Shown here: positions 1 to 9,361 of the stretch, piece by piece
How the letters are laid out: the number at the start of each line of letters is the position of its first letter
Position numbering within the stretch: the first letter of the stretch is position 1
Source: UBA10566 sp963678155
GTDB lineage: Bacteria > Bacteroidota > Bacteroidia > Bacteroidales > P3
Assembly: GCA_963678155.1 (NCBI GenBank)
Contig: OY782678.1
Coordinates: forward strand, 1,550,001-1,614,000
Direction: 5' to 3'
DNA length: 64,000 nucleotides
Position numbers and translations under genes: made by a program
Notes under the pieces: model-generated
What the model saw: only the letters and a program-made list of their open reading frames with translations
The model's database searches: none
What the model was told of the DNA's origin: nothing

Positions 1-2052
1 AGTTCTACTTTTGCTTTTTTCATTATCATAGAACCATTCTGCATCTTTTCTTATAGCATCTTCTATGGATACATTTCTTTCTTTGGCTTTCTTTTCTACG
101 TTTTTAAGCCAAGATGGATTGTTTTTTATATCAAGCATTAAATCTTCAATTTTTTCTTTCTTGCTTTTCTTATAAATTGATTCTGTCCATACTTTATTAT
201 CATTGCTTAATATATTGCTTATTGATAGGGTTGATGCAATTAGGTCTTTTCCTCTCAATTCAAATACTGTACTTTTATTACCTGTTTTTGGTTGGAAGGT
301 TATATTGATACTATGGTAGTTGCCATTGTTTTTCATTGGAATTGAGTTTATGTAAACAGTATCATTATTCCCATTTGTGGCTATGCTAACATTATATTCT
401 TTATATGGACTATGGTATAGAGTAATAATTGTATCGCAAAGGATATTGTTTTGGTCTTCTGTTAATTTGCTACCTTTTAGTCCAGCAAAATACATAAGTG
501 CATCATTAGTTTTAGTAGTTTGGCGAAAGAAACATACCCACACTCGATTCTCATTTGTTTTATTATCAGATATAAAGTTTTTATATTTATCAGTTAAGTT
601 ATATTCTTTACCTGTTACCTTTATAAAATAATGTTTCCAAGTAAAGTATTGCGTTGTTACCCATTTACCAATACATGAACTTGTATTATGAGCTTGTTCA
701 AAGCAAATAGGAGTTTTTGTATCAAGATTAGGAATAGCAACTTTTACTATTGCATCTTCTGCCATTTCAAGACGAAAACTTGATAGCTCAAGGTCTTCTG
801 CTATGGCTCTATTTGTTGTTTGAGTAACAACAGTAACCCAGAATAATAGAATACAGAAAAGTACTTGAAAACTAACTCTTGCTATTTTTGAGAATGATAA
901 TAGATTTAGAATAGCAAATACAAGCATAACAAAACAAAGAGTGTACCCAAAATAAGAAAAGAAAGTTGGAACATAACTATGCCAAGAAGCTAAATAATAG
1001 CGAGAAGAAGCACAAACTAATAAAAGAGGCAAATAAACAAGAATTATTCCAATAATAAATCCCCATAATAAATGAATATATTTTATTGCTTTGTATTTAT
1101 TCAGAGCATAATAAGCAAGAGCCACAACAATAAAACCTTGAACTGCAATTATTAGATCTATTCTATGTAGCTTAAACATTGCATCAAGACTCATCGAATG
1201 ATAAATTATAACACCTCTATAATCTGCATAAGCTTGAAGAGGAAATGAAAGTTTACTCATGAGAGTTGCTGTTTGAAATAATCCGAAAAGAGTTAAATCT
1301 TTTGAGATGTATGCACCGTTATATTTTGGAGGATAAAATAATTGAAATCCAAAATATGCTATTAAATATAATACCCCACCAATTATAAACGGAAGTAGTT
1401 CTTTAAGAGTTTTAATTACGTTTTCTTTAGTTCTGACAGATAAATTATTGTTTTTCCATATAGCAATAAATAAGAATACTAAATAATAAACCAAGTATGT
1501 TTCATAAAACAATGTTGCAATAAGCATAATTATAGAAGAAGTATGCAGTAGATATTTCTTTTTCTTCTCGTAAAATGAAATAAATAAATGAAGCGAAATT
1601 AGGATTAAGCAAAATGAGAAAGTGAAATAAAAGGGATATGCAGTTGTTATTGAATGAAACCCTGCTATTTGAAAACAAGAAGCAAAGAAGATGGCAGCAA
1701 ATAAAGTTATAGAATCATTATTAAATACTCGTTTAATTAGTCTTGTGAAAAGTATGAAACTTAATGCAATAGGCAATATATACATTAAATCAAAATAAGT
1801 AGGGTTGTTAATTAAATAAGGTACAGCAACAACATAACGAATAAATAGAAGATAGAAACGTCCACTAACATAAGGTAAATCCCCAACAATATGAGTCCAA
1901 TGACCACTACAAAAATCAACATAAGTATCAATATCATCACCAACAGTAAATCCTACTTTTGTAAGAGGATATAAAGCAATAAGGTATACCAAAAACAATA
2001 AAAAATTAATGGTAAACTTCTTTTGATTAAATGGTTTAGTATGTATTCTCAT
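1..2052 (-). CDS. GT-C-like polytopic membrane protein, 3' end missing
   Basis: An open frame of 684 codons starts at ATG 2052 and runs off the left edge without a stop. A hydrophobic segment near the N-terminus is followed by an exported loop with an acidic GDDIDTY motif, then many hydrophobic segments up to about residue 412. This layout resembles GT-C glycosyltransferases, whose first loop carries catalytic acids, so a lipid-linked-sugar transferase is inferred. Residues about 420-684 look soluble. Near residues 645-678 lies a motif (NPSWLKNVEKKAKE, then EDAIRKDAEW) that I recall from the C-termini of other Bacteroidota membrane proteins, role unknown. A TACTTTTG -7 box lies 28 bp upstream of the start codon. 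Other large membrane families are possible; the membrane nature is secure and the enzyme class is not. Confidence 0.7.
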   Translation of the reverse strand, partial: MRIHTKPFNQKKFTINFLLFLVYLIALYPLTKVGFTVGDDIDTYVDFCSGHWTHIVGDLPYVSGRFYLLFIRYVVAVPYLINNPTYFDLMYILPIALSFILFTRLIKRVFNNDSITLFAAIFFASCFQIAGFHSITTAYPFYFTFSFCLILISLHLFISFYEKKKKYLLHTSSIIMLIATLFYETYLVYYLVFLFIAIWKNNNLSVRTKENVIKTLKELLPFIIGGVLYLIAYFGFQLFYPPKYNGAYISKDLTLFGLFQTATLMSKLSFPLQAYADYRGVIIYHSMSLDAMFKLHRIDLIIAVQGFIVVALAYYALNKYKAIKYIHLLWGFIIGIILVYLPLLLVCASSRYYLASWHSYVPTFFSYFGYTLCFVMLVFAILNLLSFSKIARVSFQVLFCILLFWVTVVTQTTNRAIAEDLELSSFRLEMAEDAIVKVAIPNLDTKTPICFEQAHNTSSCIGKWVTTQYFTWKHYFIKVTGKEYNLTDKYKNFISDNKTNENRVWVCFFRQTTKTNDALMYFAGLKGSKLTEDQNNILCDTIITLYHSPYKEYNVSIATNGNNDTVYINSIPMKNNGNYHSINITFQPKTGNKSTVFELRGKDLIASTLSISNILSNDNKVWTESIYKKSKKEKIEDLMLDIKNNPSWLKNVEKKAKERNVSIEDAIRKDAEWFYDNEKSKSRT

Positions 2053-2079
2053 AGTCCTATGCTTAGTTTTTATAATTGG

Positions 2080-2087
2080 CAAAAGTA
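2080..2087 (-). promoter_or_regulatory. Bacteroidota -7 box for the GT-C-like gene
   Basis: The minus strand reads TACTTTTG, matching TAnnTTTG, just upstream of ATG 2052. The predicted leader is about 20 nt. Confidence 0.5.
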
Positions 2088-2185
2088 ATCTTTTTTAATG
2101 AAAAGAAGAATTTATTAGTGGTTAATGGTTAGATGTTAATGTTTAATTGTTAATGGTTAGTGGTAAATGATAAATGGTTAATATA

Positions 2186-2345
2186 CCCAAGGCGTTGCCA
2201 TTGGGCTGAAATAATCTGCCCTTTCAGGGCGTTTTCGTGATTATATTGTATTTATCATTAACCACTAACCACTAACCATTAATTATTAACCATTATCTAC
2301 GCCCTGAAAGGGCAATTTAACACAGCCCAATGGCAACGCCTTGGG
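2186..2345. repeat. 160-bp symmetrical inverted repeat element
   Basis: The left arm 2186-2231 comprises a cccaaggcgttgccattggg block, a 9-bp spacer and gccctttcagggcg. The right arm 2300-2345 is its mirror image with the same 9-bp spacing. Each block is itself nearly palindromic. The 68-bp interior is rich in taaccactaacc, which is complementary to the flanking ttagtggttaatgg sequence, so larger nested folding is possible. Partial copies occur at 4200-4213 and 4257-4277. Similar blocks are common in Bacteroidota intergenic DNA; function is unknown. Confidence 0.8.
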
Positions 2346-2532
2346 AATATTGATTTGGTTATTTGATATTATCACTAAACATTAACCATTAAAAAGAGCC
2401 TGATTTTTTCCAAAATCGTAGGGAGTTTTTTCTTATAATAGCTAAATGGTTACTAAATAAGCTTTTAATCCTAAAATATCTAATATCTAAATATCTATTC
2501 CTATACATATAGATTAGATAATAATATTCTAT

Positions 2533-2577
2533 GAATATTACCCCTCCTTAAATGTAGGGGAATATTACATATTTTCA
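2533..2577. repeat. Hairpin, twin of 2727-2772
   Basis: The segment gaatattacccc, a short loop and ggggaatat form an inverted repeat followed by atattttc. The same arrangement with a different loop recurs about 194 bp downstream. No poly-T tract follows, so neither copy looks like a terminator. Confidence 0.5.
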
Positions 2578-2726
2578 AGCTATGGTTTAATACTATTCTT
2601 GATTTTTAATGTAATATCTAATCATTTATCTATATATAATTTTATTAATTAATTAGATTTGAATTCATGCATATTCATTTATTCAAACCTATACCTAATG
2701 GATGAATGCATATTTATTCAACTAAG

Positions 2727-2772
2727 AATATTTCCCCAACATAGTGTTGGGGAATATCCTATATTTTCTGCT
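2727..2772. repeat. Hairpin, twin of 2533-2577
   Basis: Atttccccaaca and tgttggggaat form a near-perfect stem, followed by atattttc as in the copy at 2533. Stem sequences differ while pairing is kept. Confidence 0.5.
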
Positions 2773-2914
2773 TTAAGAGTGATTATTCATTGTTTTGATT
2801 TCTTTCCATTATTTCACTTTAAATACTGGATTATACAGAAACGTAATAAATAAAAGGATTTGAGAATGGTAAAAATAATTAATAACAATTGGATTCTTTT
2901 ATATTGAACCAAAT

Positions 2915-2945
2915 GTAGAGACGTCGATTTATCGCGTCTCTTTTT
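2915..2945. repeat. gagacgcgat-type palindromic repeat
   Basis: Imperfect palindrome of the family gtagagacgcgataaatcgcgtctc. Further copies are at 4343-4372, 15608-15635 and 15768-15797, with a degenerate one near 3038-3070. All lie between genes. Confidence 0.75.
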
Positions 2946-3017
2946 TATTATTATGGAATTTTAATTGCTGATATTATTTGGATATAATATGGGAAATGTA
3001 ATTTATGAAACATGCAA

Positions 3018-3230
3018 TTTATGAAACATGTTATTTATGAGACGTGATAAATTGACAGAGACGCGATAAATGTTATCGTTGTTTTTGGATTACAAATATA
3101 CCAATATCATTTTTCTTGGTAATTCCAACCTAATGTAGGGGCAACCCTTGCGATTGCCCTATTATTAATATTACCTATTATCAATTATTAATATTGCTAA
3201 TTATTGTATTCGGCTTTTTGGTTGTTTTGG
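3018..3230. repeat. Composite direct repeat, copy 1
   Basis: A run of modules (ttatttatgagacg, a gap, ccaatatcatttttcttggt, aatgtaggggcaaccc and an aattattgtatt tail) recurs in the same order at 4312-4530. The two copies flank the gene at 3308-4027. The block near 3111-3165 is almost identical between copies. Confidence 0.7.
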
Positions 3231-3307
3231 TTGAATGTATTTGTAGATTTATTAATAACAATTATTCCATAAATATGATTAAGTATTATTTTTCAAACTA
3301 TATACAA

Positions 3308-4027
3308 TTAGAATGATAATTGCATACTAAATCCATAACTTAAAAGATTATATTCAAAAGGTAAACTAATAGGTTTTACTTCTGGGTTAAATGAAAGAGT
3401 TTTGTTATTACCTAAATTGAAACTTGCAATATATCTATTATTAATTTTTTTTGCCATACTATTAGCATCAATCATTCCAGAAATCCAACAAGTTAATTCA
3501 CTAATACCTGCAATGATAATTATAGCATCCTGAGTACCATGATCGATATTCCCTTGTAATGCATAAATAATTACACCACTATTAATAGAACTCCACAAGA
3601 AAAAACCTATTCCTTTCGAACTTTGAGCATTATAGAATTGTCCACCACCAGGAAATACAAGCGACATTAAAGTTGCTATCCCTGGATTTCTATAAGAAAT
3701 AGTTAGAGGTTGAAAATCATTTCTTATTAGTGTTTTCTTCATTAGTTGGCTATCTATTATATTTATACTGTCTGTTTGGATTTGATTATCTCCATTTTCT
3801 AAAGAATCGCCATCTTGAGCAATTTTTCTTATATTATTTAAAGGTGGATTATAGGTGCCACTTTCAGTCTTTATTTTTATATAATCATTTGTTTGAACAA
3901 TTATTTTGCCCTTATATATACCACCATCTTTCATATAAATTATATCCATCTTTTCTTTTTGTGCAAATAAATTTGATGCTGATGCAATAATTAATATTAT
4001 TGCAATAAAAGAGATTAGTTTTTTCAT
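3308..4027 (-). CDS. Secreted or membrane-anchored DUF5683-like protein
   Basis: A 239-aa product starts at ATG 4027; a longer TTG start at 4054 is rejected because it lies inside the -7 box. Residues 1-22 form a signal peptide (MKKLISFIAI..., cleavage near LFA-Q). Residues about 25-60 resemble a small beta domain (KDGGIYKGKI). The C-terminal half has NPGIATLMSLVFPGGGQFYN followed by hydrophobic segments, the pattern of DUF5683/TM2-like proteins of Bacteroidota, whose function is not established. It is monocistronic and bracketed by composite direct repeats (3018-3230, 4312-4530), so it could be lost by recombination between them. Confidence 0.7.
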   Translation of the reverse strand: MKKLISFIAIILIIASASNLFAQKEKMDIIYMKDGGIYKGKIIVQTNDYIKIKTESGTYNPPLNNIRKIAQDGDSLENGDNQIQTDSINIIDSQLMKKTLIRNDFQPLTISYRNPGIATLMSLVFPGGGQFYNAQSSKGIGFFLWSSINSGVIIYALQGNIDHGTQDAIIIIAGISELTCWISGMIDANSMAKKINNRYIASFNLGNNKTLSFNPEVKPISLPFEYNLLSYGFSMQLSF

Positions 4028-4051
4028 AATACTATTATTTATATTAATCTT

Positions 4052-4059
4052 CAAAGATA
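4052..4059 (-). promoter_or_regulatory. Bacteroidota -7 box
   Basis: The minus strand reads TATCTTTG 25 bp upstream of ATG 4027. It excludes the upstream TTG start of the same frame. Confidence 0.6.
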
Positions 4060-4311
4060 CACATTTATAATTACAATAAGATTATTTTCTTGAATAAATT
4101 ATTATTGACAAAGCAAAGGGCAATTGCAAGGGTTGCCCCTACGTTTGGTTGTTGACATATATCAACATTACCATAAATACAAAATTAATTCCCAAATCTG
4201 CCCTTTCAGGGCGTAGATAATGGTTAATTATGAATTGAACAATCAATATTATTTTCCCCAAGGCGTTGCCGTTGGGTTATGTTAATTCAGGTTTTTAGCC
4301 TTTATTTATGG

Positions 4312-4530
4312 GACGTGTTATTTATGGGAATATGTTATTTATGAGACGCGATAAATCGACGTCTCTACGGGGGTTATGTTTTTTTTAGGTTATAATGGTT
4401 TTCGGATTATTTTTAATCATATTCCAATATCATTTTTCTTGGTAACCAAACCTAATGTAGGGGCAACCCTTGCGATTGCCCTATTATCAATATCATAAAT
4501 AATTAATATCATCAATAATTGTATTAGGTG
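4312..4530. repeat. Composite direct repeat, copy 2
   Basis: The same module order as 3018-3230, including the near-identical block around 4432-4495. Confidence 0.7.
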
Positions 4531-4614
4531 TTTTTGTTGTTTTAGATAGGGTAGAGGCGAGCCCTACCCCTACATTTGATTATTTATGTTGGGTTTGTTA
4601 ATTTAGACAATGTT

Positions 4615-7239
4615 TTATTCCAACATCTTTAATTGTTCTGTTATTGAAGATATTTTTTGTTGAGCATCGGATAGTTTTTTTCTTTCGTATTCAACTACTT
4701 GTGCCGGTGCTCCATTTACAAATTTTTCGTTTGAGAGTTTGCCTTTAACGCTTTTTGCGAAGCCTTCATAGTATTTTAGGTCTTGTTGTAGTTTCTTTAT
4801 TTCTTCTTCTTTGTTTATCGTATCTCCAAGAGGAATAAACATTTCATTTGTGCGAACCATTAAAGATAATGCACCTTCTTTTTTATCTGATATATATTCA
4901 AGGTTTGATAAATTACAAAGCTTAGTTATAATTCCATCAAATTCTTTGTTATCGTTTTCGGTAGTCTTAATATAAAGTTCTAAGGCAATTTTTTGAGCTA
5001 TATTCTTTTCATTTCTTACTTGACGAACTGCTGCTATCTTTTCTTGTGCAAAAGCAAAGTCAGAAACTATTGTAGATTTACTTTTATATGCTTTTGGCAT
5101 TGGAGCAATCATAATATAGTCGTTTTCTTGCCTTTCATGTAGGATATGATATATTTCTTCGGTTAAGAAAGGCATATAAGGGTGAAGTACTTTTATTAAG
5201 TCTTCGAATATATTTATTGTTGCTTCAAATGTTGCTTTATCGATTGGTTGTTGATAGGTAGGTTTTATTATTTCTAAATACCAAGAACAGAAATCATCCC
5301 ATACAAGTTTATACGTTCTCATTAAGCTTTCACTTAAACGATATTTTGAGAAGTCATCTTCAAGGTCAAGAAGGGTTTCGTTTAGTTTTTCTTTAAACCA
5401 GTCAATTGCTATTTTAGAGTGTTGAGGTTGTTCTATATCTGCAATTTCCCAACCTTGAACTAAACGTAGGGCATTCCAAATCTTATTTGAGAAATTACGT
5501 CCTTGTTCACAATAGCTTTCATCAAATAATAAGTCATTTCCGGCAGGTGAAGCCATTAGCATACCAACTCTTACTCCGTCAGCTCCGTATTGTTCTATTA
5601 ATTTAATAGGGTCAGGGCTATTTCCTAAGCTCTTAGACATCTTTCTTCCAAGCTTATCTCTAACTATACCTGTTAAGTAAACATTCTTAAAAGGTATTCC
5701 TTGACGATATTCTTGACCAGCAATTATCATTCTTGCAACCCAGAAGAAAAGAATTTCTGGAGCAGTAATTAAATCGTTGGTAGGGTAGTAGTAGTTTATA
5801 TCTTTATTGTTTGGGTAACGAATACCATCAAATACAGATATAGGCCATAACCATGAAGAGAACCATGTATCTAATACATCTTCATCTTGTTTAAGGTCGT
5901 TAATTGTATAGTTCTCGTTAGGGAATTTCTCTTGTGCAACTTTAAGAGCTTCTTCTTTTGTTTTTGCAACAACTAATTCTTTGTTTGGAAGATAGTAAGC
6001 AGGAATTCTTTGTCCCCACCATAATTGACGGCTAATACACCAGTCTTTTACATTTTCCATCCAATGACGGTATGTGTTTTTGAATTTAGCAGGGTGAAAT
6101 TTAATAGTATTGTCTTCAACAACTTCAAGAGCAGGTTTTGCAATATCAGTCATCTTAACAAACCATTGAACAGAAAGTTTAGGTTCAATAACAGCATCTG
6201 TTCTTTCTGAGCACCCAACCTTATTTACATAGTCTTCAATCTTAAACATTAGTCCTGCTTCTTCAAGGTCTTTTGAGATTTGTTTTCTACAATCAAATCT
6301 ATCCATTCCTTTATATTGCATTCCATGTTCATTCAATGTACCATTGTCATTGAAAATATCTATGCTATCAAGTTTATGTTTTAAACCAAGAGTATAGTCA
6401 TTTATATCATGAGCAGGAGTAATCTTTAAAGCTCCTGTACCAAATTCTTTATCAACATATTCATCAAAAATAATAGGTATAACTCTATTTACAATTGGAA
6501 CAATTACTTTCTTGCCTTTTAAGTGAAAGAATCTTTCGTCTTCAGGGTGAATGCAAACAGCAGTATCTCCAAGAATTGTTTCAGGACGAGTTGTGGCAAC
6601 AGTTACAAAATTATCTTCTCCTTCTATCTTATACTTTAAATAATATAGTTTAGAGTTTTGTTCTTTAAATATTACTTCTTCATCAGAAAGAGCAGTTAAG
6701 GCTTTAGGATCCCAGTTAACCATACGGATTCCACGATAAATCAAGCCTTTATTATATAAATCAACAAAAACATCAATTACAGATTTATACAAAGCATCTT
6801 CCATTGTAAAACGGGTTCTTTCCCAATCACATGAAGCTCCTAATTTCTTTAATTGTTCTAATATAATGCCACCATGTTTTTCTTTCCATTGCCAAGCATG
6901 ATTTAGGAACTCTTCTCTTGTAAGGTCTTTCTTTTCAATTCCTTCTTCTTTTAACTTAGCAACAACTTTCGCTTCAGTAGCAATTGAAGCATGGTCAGTC
7001 CCAGGAACCCAACAAGCATTTTTGCCTTCCATTCTTGCACGACGGACTAAGACATCTTGAATTGTATTGTTTAACATATGTCCCATGTGTAATATTCCTG
7101 TTACATTTGGTGGAGGAATAACAATACAATAAGATTCTCTTTCATCTGGTTCGGAATGGAATAATCCTTTGTTCATCCATTCTCCATACCATTTGTCTGC
7201 TATTTGCTTTGGCTCGTACTTCGTTGCAATTTCACTCAT
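4615..7239 (-). CDS. valS: Valyl-tRNA synthetase
   Basis: Charges tRNA-Val with valine in the cytoplasm. The 874-aa product has the class I signatures PPPNVTGILHMGHMLN (HIGH box, about residues 42-57) and GRKMSKSLGN (KMSKS box, about 531-540). The inserted editing domain lies between them (TTRPETILGD). The anticodon-binding region follows and the C-terminus is the usual valyl coiled-coil arm (KEEEIKKLQQDLKYYEGF...). Length is typical of the family. It is a single gene with its own -7 box upstream, divergent from the DUF4139 gene. Confidence 0.97.
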   Translation of the reverse strand: MSEIATKYEPKQIADKWYGEWMNKGLFHSEPDERESYCIVIPPPNVTGILHMGHMLNNTIQDVLVRRARMEGKNACWVPGTDHASIATEAKVVAKLKEEGIEKKDLTREEFLNHAWQWKEKHGGIILEQLKKLGASCDWERTRFTMEDALYKSVIDVFVDLYNKGLIYRGIRMVNWDPKALTALSDEEVIFKEQNSKLYYLKYKIEGEDNFVTVATTRPETILGDTAVCIHPEDERFFHLKGKKVIVPIVNRVIPIIFDEYVDKEFGTGALKITPAHDINDYTLGLKHKLDSIDIFNDNGTLNEHGMQYKGMDRFDCRKQISKDLEEAGLMFKIEDYVNKVGCSERTDAVIEPKLSVQWFVKMTDIAKPALEVVEDNTIKFHPAKFKNTYRHWMENVKDWCISRQLWWGQRIPAYYLPNKELVVAKTKEEALKVAQEKFPNENYTINDLKQDEDVLDTWFSSWLWPISVFDGIRYPNNKDINYYYPTNDLITAPEILFFWVARMIIAGQEYRQGIPFKNVYLTGIVRDKLGRKMSKSLGNSPDPIKLIEQYGADGVRVGMLMASPAGNDLLFDESYCEQGRNFSNKIWNALRLVQGWEIADIEQPQHSKIAIDWFKEKLNETLLDLEDDFSKYRLSESLMRTYKLVWDDFCSWYLEIIKPTYQQPIDKATFEATINIFEDLIKVLHPYMPFLTEEIYHILHERQENDYIMIAPMPKAYKSKSTIVSDFAFAQEKIAAVRQVRNEKNIAQKIALELYIKTTENDNKEFDGIITKLCNLSNLEYISDKKEGALSLMVRTNEMFIPLGDTINKEEEIKKLQQDLKYYEGFAKSVKGKLSNEKFVNGAPAQVVEYERKKLSDAQQKISSITEQLKMLE

Positions 7240-7274
7240 CGTTACAATAAAATTATCTTTGTTTAAATATGGTG

Positions 7275-7282
7275 CAAAGATA
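7275..7282 (-). promoter_or_regulatory. -7 box of valS
   Basis: The minus strand reads TATCTTTG about 36 bp upstream of the valS ATG. The -33 element is not obvious. Confidence 0.5.
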
Positions 7283-7404
7283 GAAGTTTTAAGTGAATAT
7301 GAGAAAAGAAATTAGAAAATGCTTACATGGCATGATATTTGTTATTACATTTGCATTATATATTTAAGCGAAAATTATTATTATTCAAACAAATATTTGA
7401 ACTT

Positions 7405-9081
7405 ATGAAAAAATTATTTGCAACATTGTTAGGCGTAATTTGCTTAACGTCATTGGTATTTGCACAGGAAGATATTACAACCTATAATGGGAAGATTTCA
7501 AAGGTGAAAGTCTATATTGAACAAGCTAAATTAGATAAGACCGCAACATTTCCTCTAAAACAAGGGAATAATGAAATAATTCTTTCTGGAAATTCCCCTT
7601 ATATGCAACCTCAAAGCTTACAATTCACATCATTAAACGACTTTATAATAACTGATTTTACTCCATTTATTCAATACGTTCAACCAAAGCAACAAGCTGA
7701 AGATAGACTTTCTTCTGAAAACAAACGTCAATTAAAAGTACTAAGAGATTCTCTTGATGGTTTAAATTTAAAGAATTCAGATTCTTATACACTTGTTTCC
7801 ATATTAAATAAAGAAAAGAATGTTCTTGAAAATATGAAGGTAATGTCACAGCCTCAAACAATAGATTCAATACCAAAGATAAAAGATGGTCTATCTTATT
7901 ATCGTGATAAAATGTTAGAAGTGACAAAGATGCTACAAAAAGAAAACATAATCATTACAAAAAGAACAAAATCAATATCAGAAGTTACTAATCAAATAAA
8001 TCTTATTCTTCAAGGAGAATTAAATAATTCAAATCCTCGTAATGAATACTATATTCGTTTAAATATTTATTCAGAAAAAGCAATTCCACAATGCAAGTTA
8101 AGTTATTCATATAATGTAACAGGTGTCTCTTGGCAACCATACTATGATATTAAATTTACTAAACCATCTGAACCAGTTGCATTTGTACTTAAAGCACAAT
8201 TAACTCAACAAACAGGAGAAGATTGGAATGATGTAACATTAATCTTTTCAACTGAACAACCTAATAATCTTAGAACTTTAGGAGAGTTATACCCTTATTA
8301 TTTAAGAGATAATCAACCAATAGCCTATAAAGCTAATCAAAAGAGATTAAAAGTAATGAATGCGGAAGCTGCTAGTATGATGGATGTTGAGATTAAAGAC
8401 AATGATGCATCTCTATCAAAAATGGCTAATGGAACAGGATATTCACAAATGACAGTTTCTCAATTAACAATGTTAGGAAAAGAATATGAAGTTGGAATGA
8501 AACATACTATTTTAAGTGATGGAAAAGAAAAGACAATTGCTTTAGAAACAAAAACTACAAAATCTGATTATAAACATTACTCTATTCCTAAGATAGATAA
8601 AACTGTTTATATTTCAGCACTTTTACCTGCTTGGGAAAGCTTGGAATTAATGGATGCAACAGGAAAAATTTATCTTGAAGATAGTTATATTAATGATACT
8701 TATATTAATTCTAATAGCACATCAGATACTTTAAGCATGTCAATAGGTGCAGATAAGAGAGTTGCAATAGACAGAAAAGTAACAAAGTCTAAACCAGAAA
8801 AAGTAGGGTTACTTAGTTCTTTATCAGAAACAATAGTTACAATCACTATATCAATAAAGAATAATAACCAAACTAATATAGATCTAAATTTAGTTGATCA
8901 AATACCTTTATCAAATTCAGAAAATATTACTATTACAGCAGGTGATATAGCAAAAGCAGAATATGATCCAAAAACAGGAAAACTAATATGGAATTTAACT
9001 TTCAATCCATTAGAAGCAAAAACCATTACATTCACTTATACTGTTCGTCATCCAAAAAATGCAAACCTATTTTTAAATTAA
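7405..9081 (+). CDS. MuiA-family exported protein (DUF4140/DUF4139)
   Basis: A 558-aa product from ATG 7405, chosen because it begins a clear signal peptide (MKKLFATLLGVICLTSLVFAQ); an upstream frame start at 7339 would bury it. The N-terminal part (GKISKVKVYIEQAKLDKTATFPLKQGN) matches the DUF4140 region. A coiled stretch follows, then the beta-rich DUF4139 domain (YNVTGVSWQPYYDIKF and LTQQTGEDWNDVTLIFST). Family members are called mucoidy inhibitor MuiA-like; the biochemical role is unknown and the location is probably periplasmic. It is monocistronic with a terminator-like hairpin after it. Confidence 0.85.
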   Translation: MKKLFATLLGVICLTSLVFAQEDITTYNGKISKVKVYIEQAKLDKTATFPLKQGNNEIILSGNSPYMQPQSLQFTSLNDFIITDFTPFIQYVQPKQQAEDRLSSENKRQLKVLRDSLDGLNLKNSDSYTLVSILNKEKNVLENMKVMSQPQTIDSIPKIKDGLSYYRDKMLEVTKMLQKENIIITKRTKSISEVTNQINLILQGELNNSNPRNEYYIRLNIYSEKAIPQCKLSYSYNVTGVSWQPYYDIKFTKPSEPVAFVLKAQLTQQTGEDWNDVTLIFSTEQPNNLRTLGELYPYYLRDNQPIAYKANQKRLKVMNAEAASMMDVEIKDNDASLSKMANGTGYSQMTVSQLTMLGKEYEVGMKHTILSDGKEKTIALETKTTKSDYKHYSIPKIDKTVYISALLPAWESLELMDATGKIYLEDSYINDTYINSNSTSDTLSMSIGADKRVAIDRKVTKSKPEKVGLLSSLSETIVTITISIKNNNQTNIDLNLVDQIPLSNSENITITAGDIAKAEYDPKTGKLIWNLTFNPLEAKTITFTYTVRHPKNANLFLN

Positions 9082-9102
9082 ACGTAGAATAAATTAATAA
9101 AA

Positions 9103-9180
9103 TAGAATCAAGTTCTACGAAATTGTAATTTGATTATAGAAAATTAGAATCAAATTACAAACAAATAGAATCAAGTTCTA
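9103..9180. repeat. 21-bp phased palindromic array (tagaatcaaattacaa family)
   Basis: Four units at exact 21-bp register: TAGAATC at 9103, a reversed unit near 9124, then 9145 and 9166. The core TAGAATCAAGTTCTA is itself an inverted repeat. The same family and phase recur at 33323-33406. Confidence 0.8.
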
Positions 9181-9199
9181 TGATAAAATAAATGGTTAG

Positions 9200-9246
9200 T
9201 ATAAGCCGCTGCTTTTGATAGTTATAACAGCGACTTATATTTTTAT
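9200..9246 (+). terminator. Terminator-like hairpin
   Basis: Ataag-cgctg pairs with cagcg-cttat around an 18-nt loop and is followed by attttta. It lies 119 bp after the DUF4139 stop. Confidence 0.5.
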
Positions 9247-9361
9247 GAGATATTTTTCTATTATTACAATAAACCTTTTAAAATAATGGTTGTCTTAATA
9301 GGAAAATAAATTCTCTTGAAAAAGGGATTTTTTTTTATTGATAAATCAAAAAATAACAAAT

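Larger units (their letters stand above)
2053..3307. other. Repeat-rich intergenic region, no gene seen
   Basis: About 1.25 kb without a credible gene. It holds a large inverted repeat (2186-2345), two similar hairpins centred near 2555 and 2743, hairpins of the gagacgcgataaatcgcgtctc family (2915-2945, degenerate near 3038-3070) and one copy of a gtaggggcaaccc element (3132-3161). The small open frame at 2659-2853 has no ribosome binding site or protein-like composition. Confidence 0.6.
4028..4614. other. Repeat-rich intergenic region, no gene seen
   Basis: It contains an inverted copy of the gtaggggcaaccc element (4116-4143), partial copies of the 2186-2345 element, a gagacgcgat palindrome (4343-4372) and the second composite repeat (4312-4530). 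No coding sequence is apparent. Confidence 0.6.

Noticed and set aside
2659..2853. Small open frame in the intergenic region
   Set aside because: It is made of hairpin and A+T-rich sequence, with no ribosome site and no protein-like pattern.
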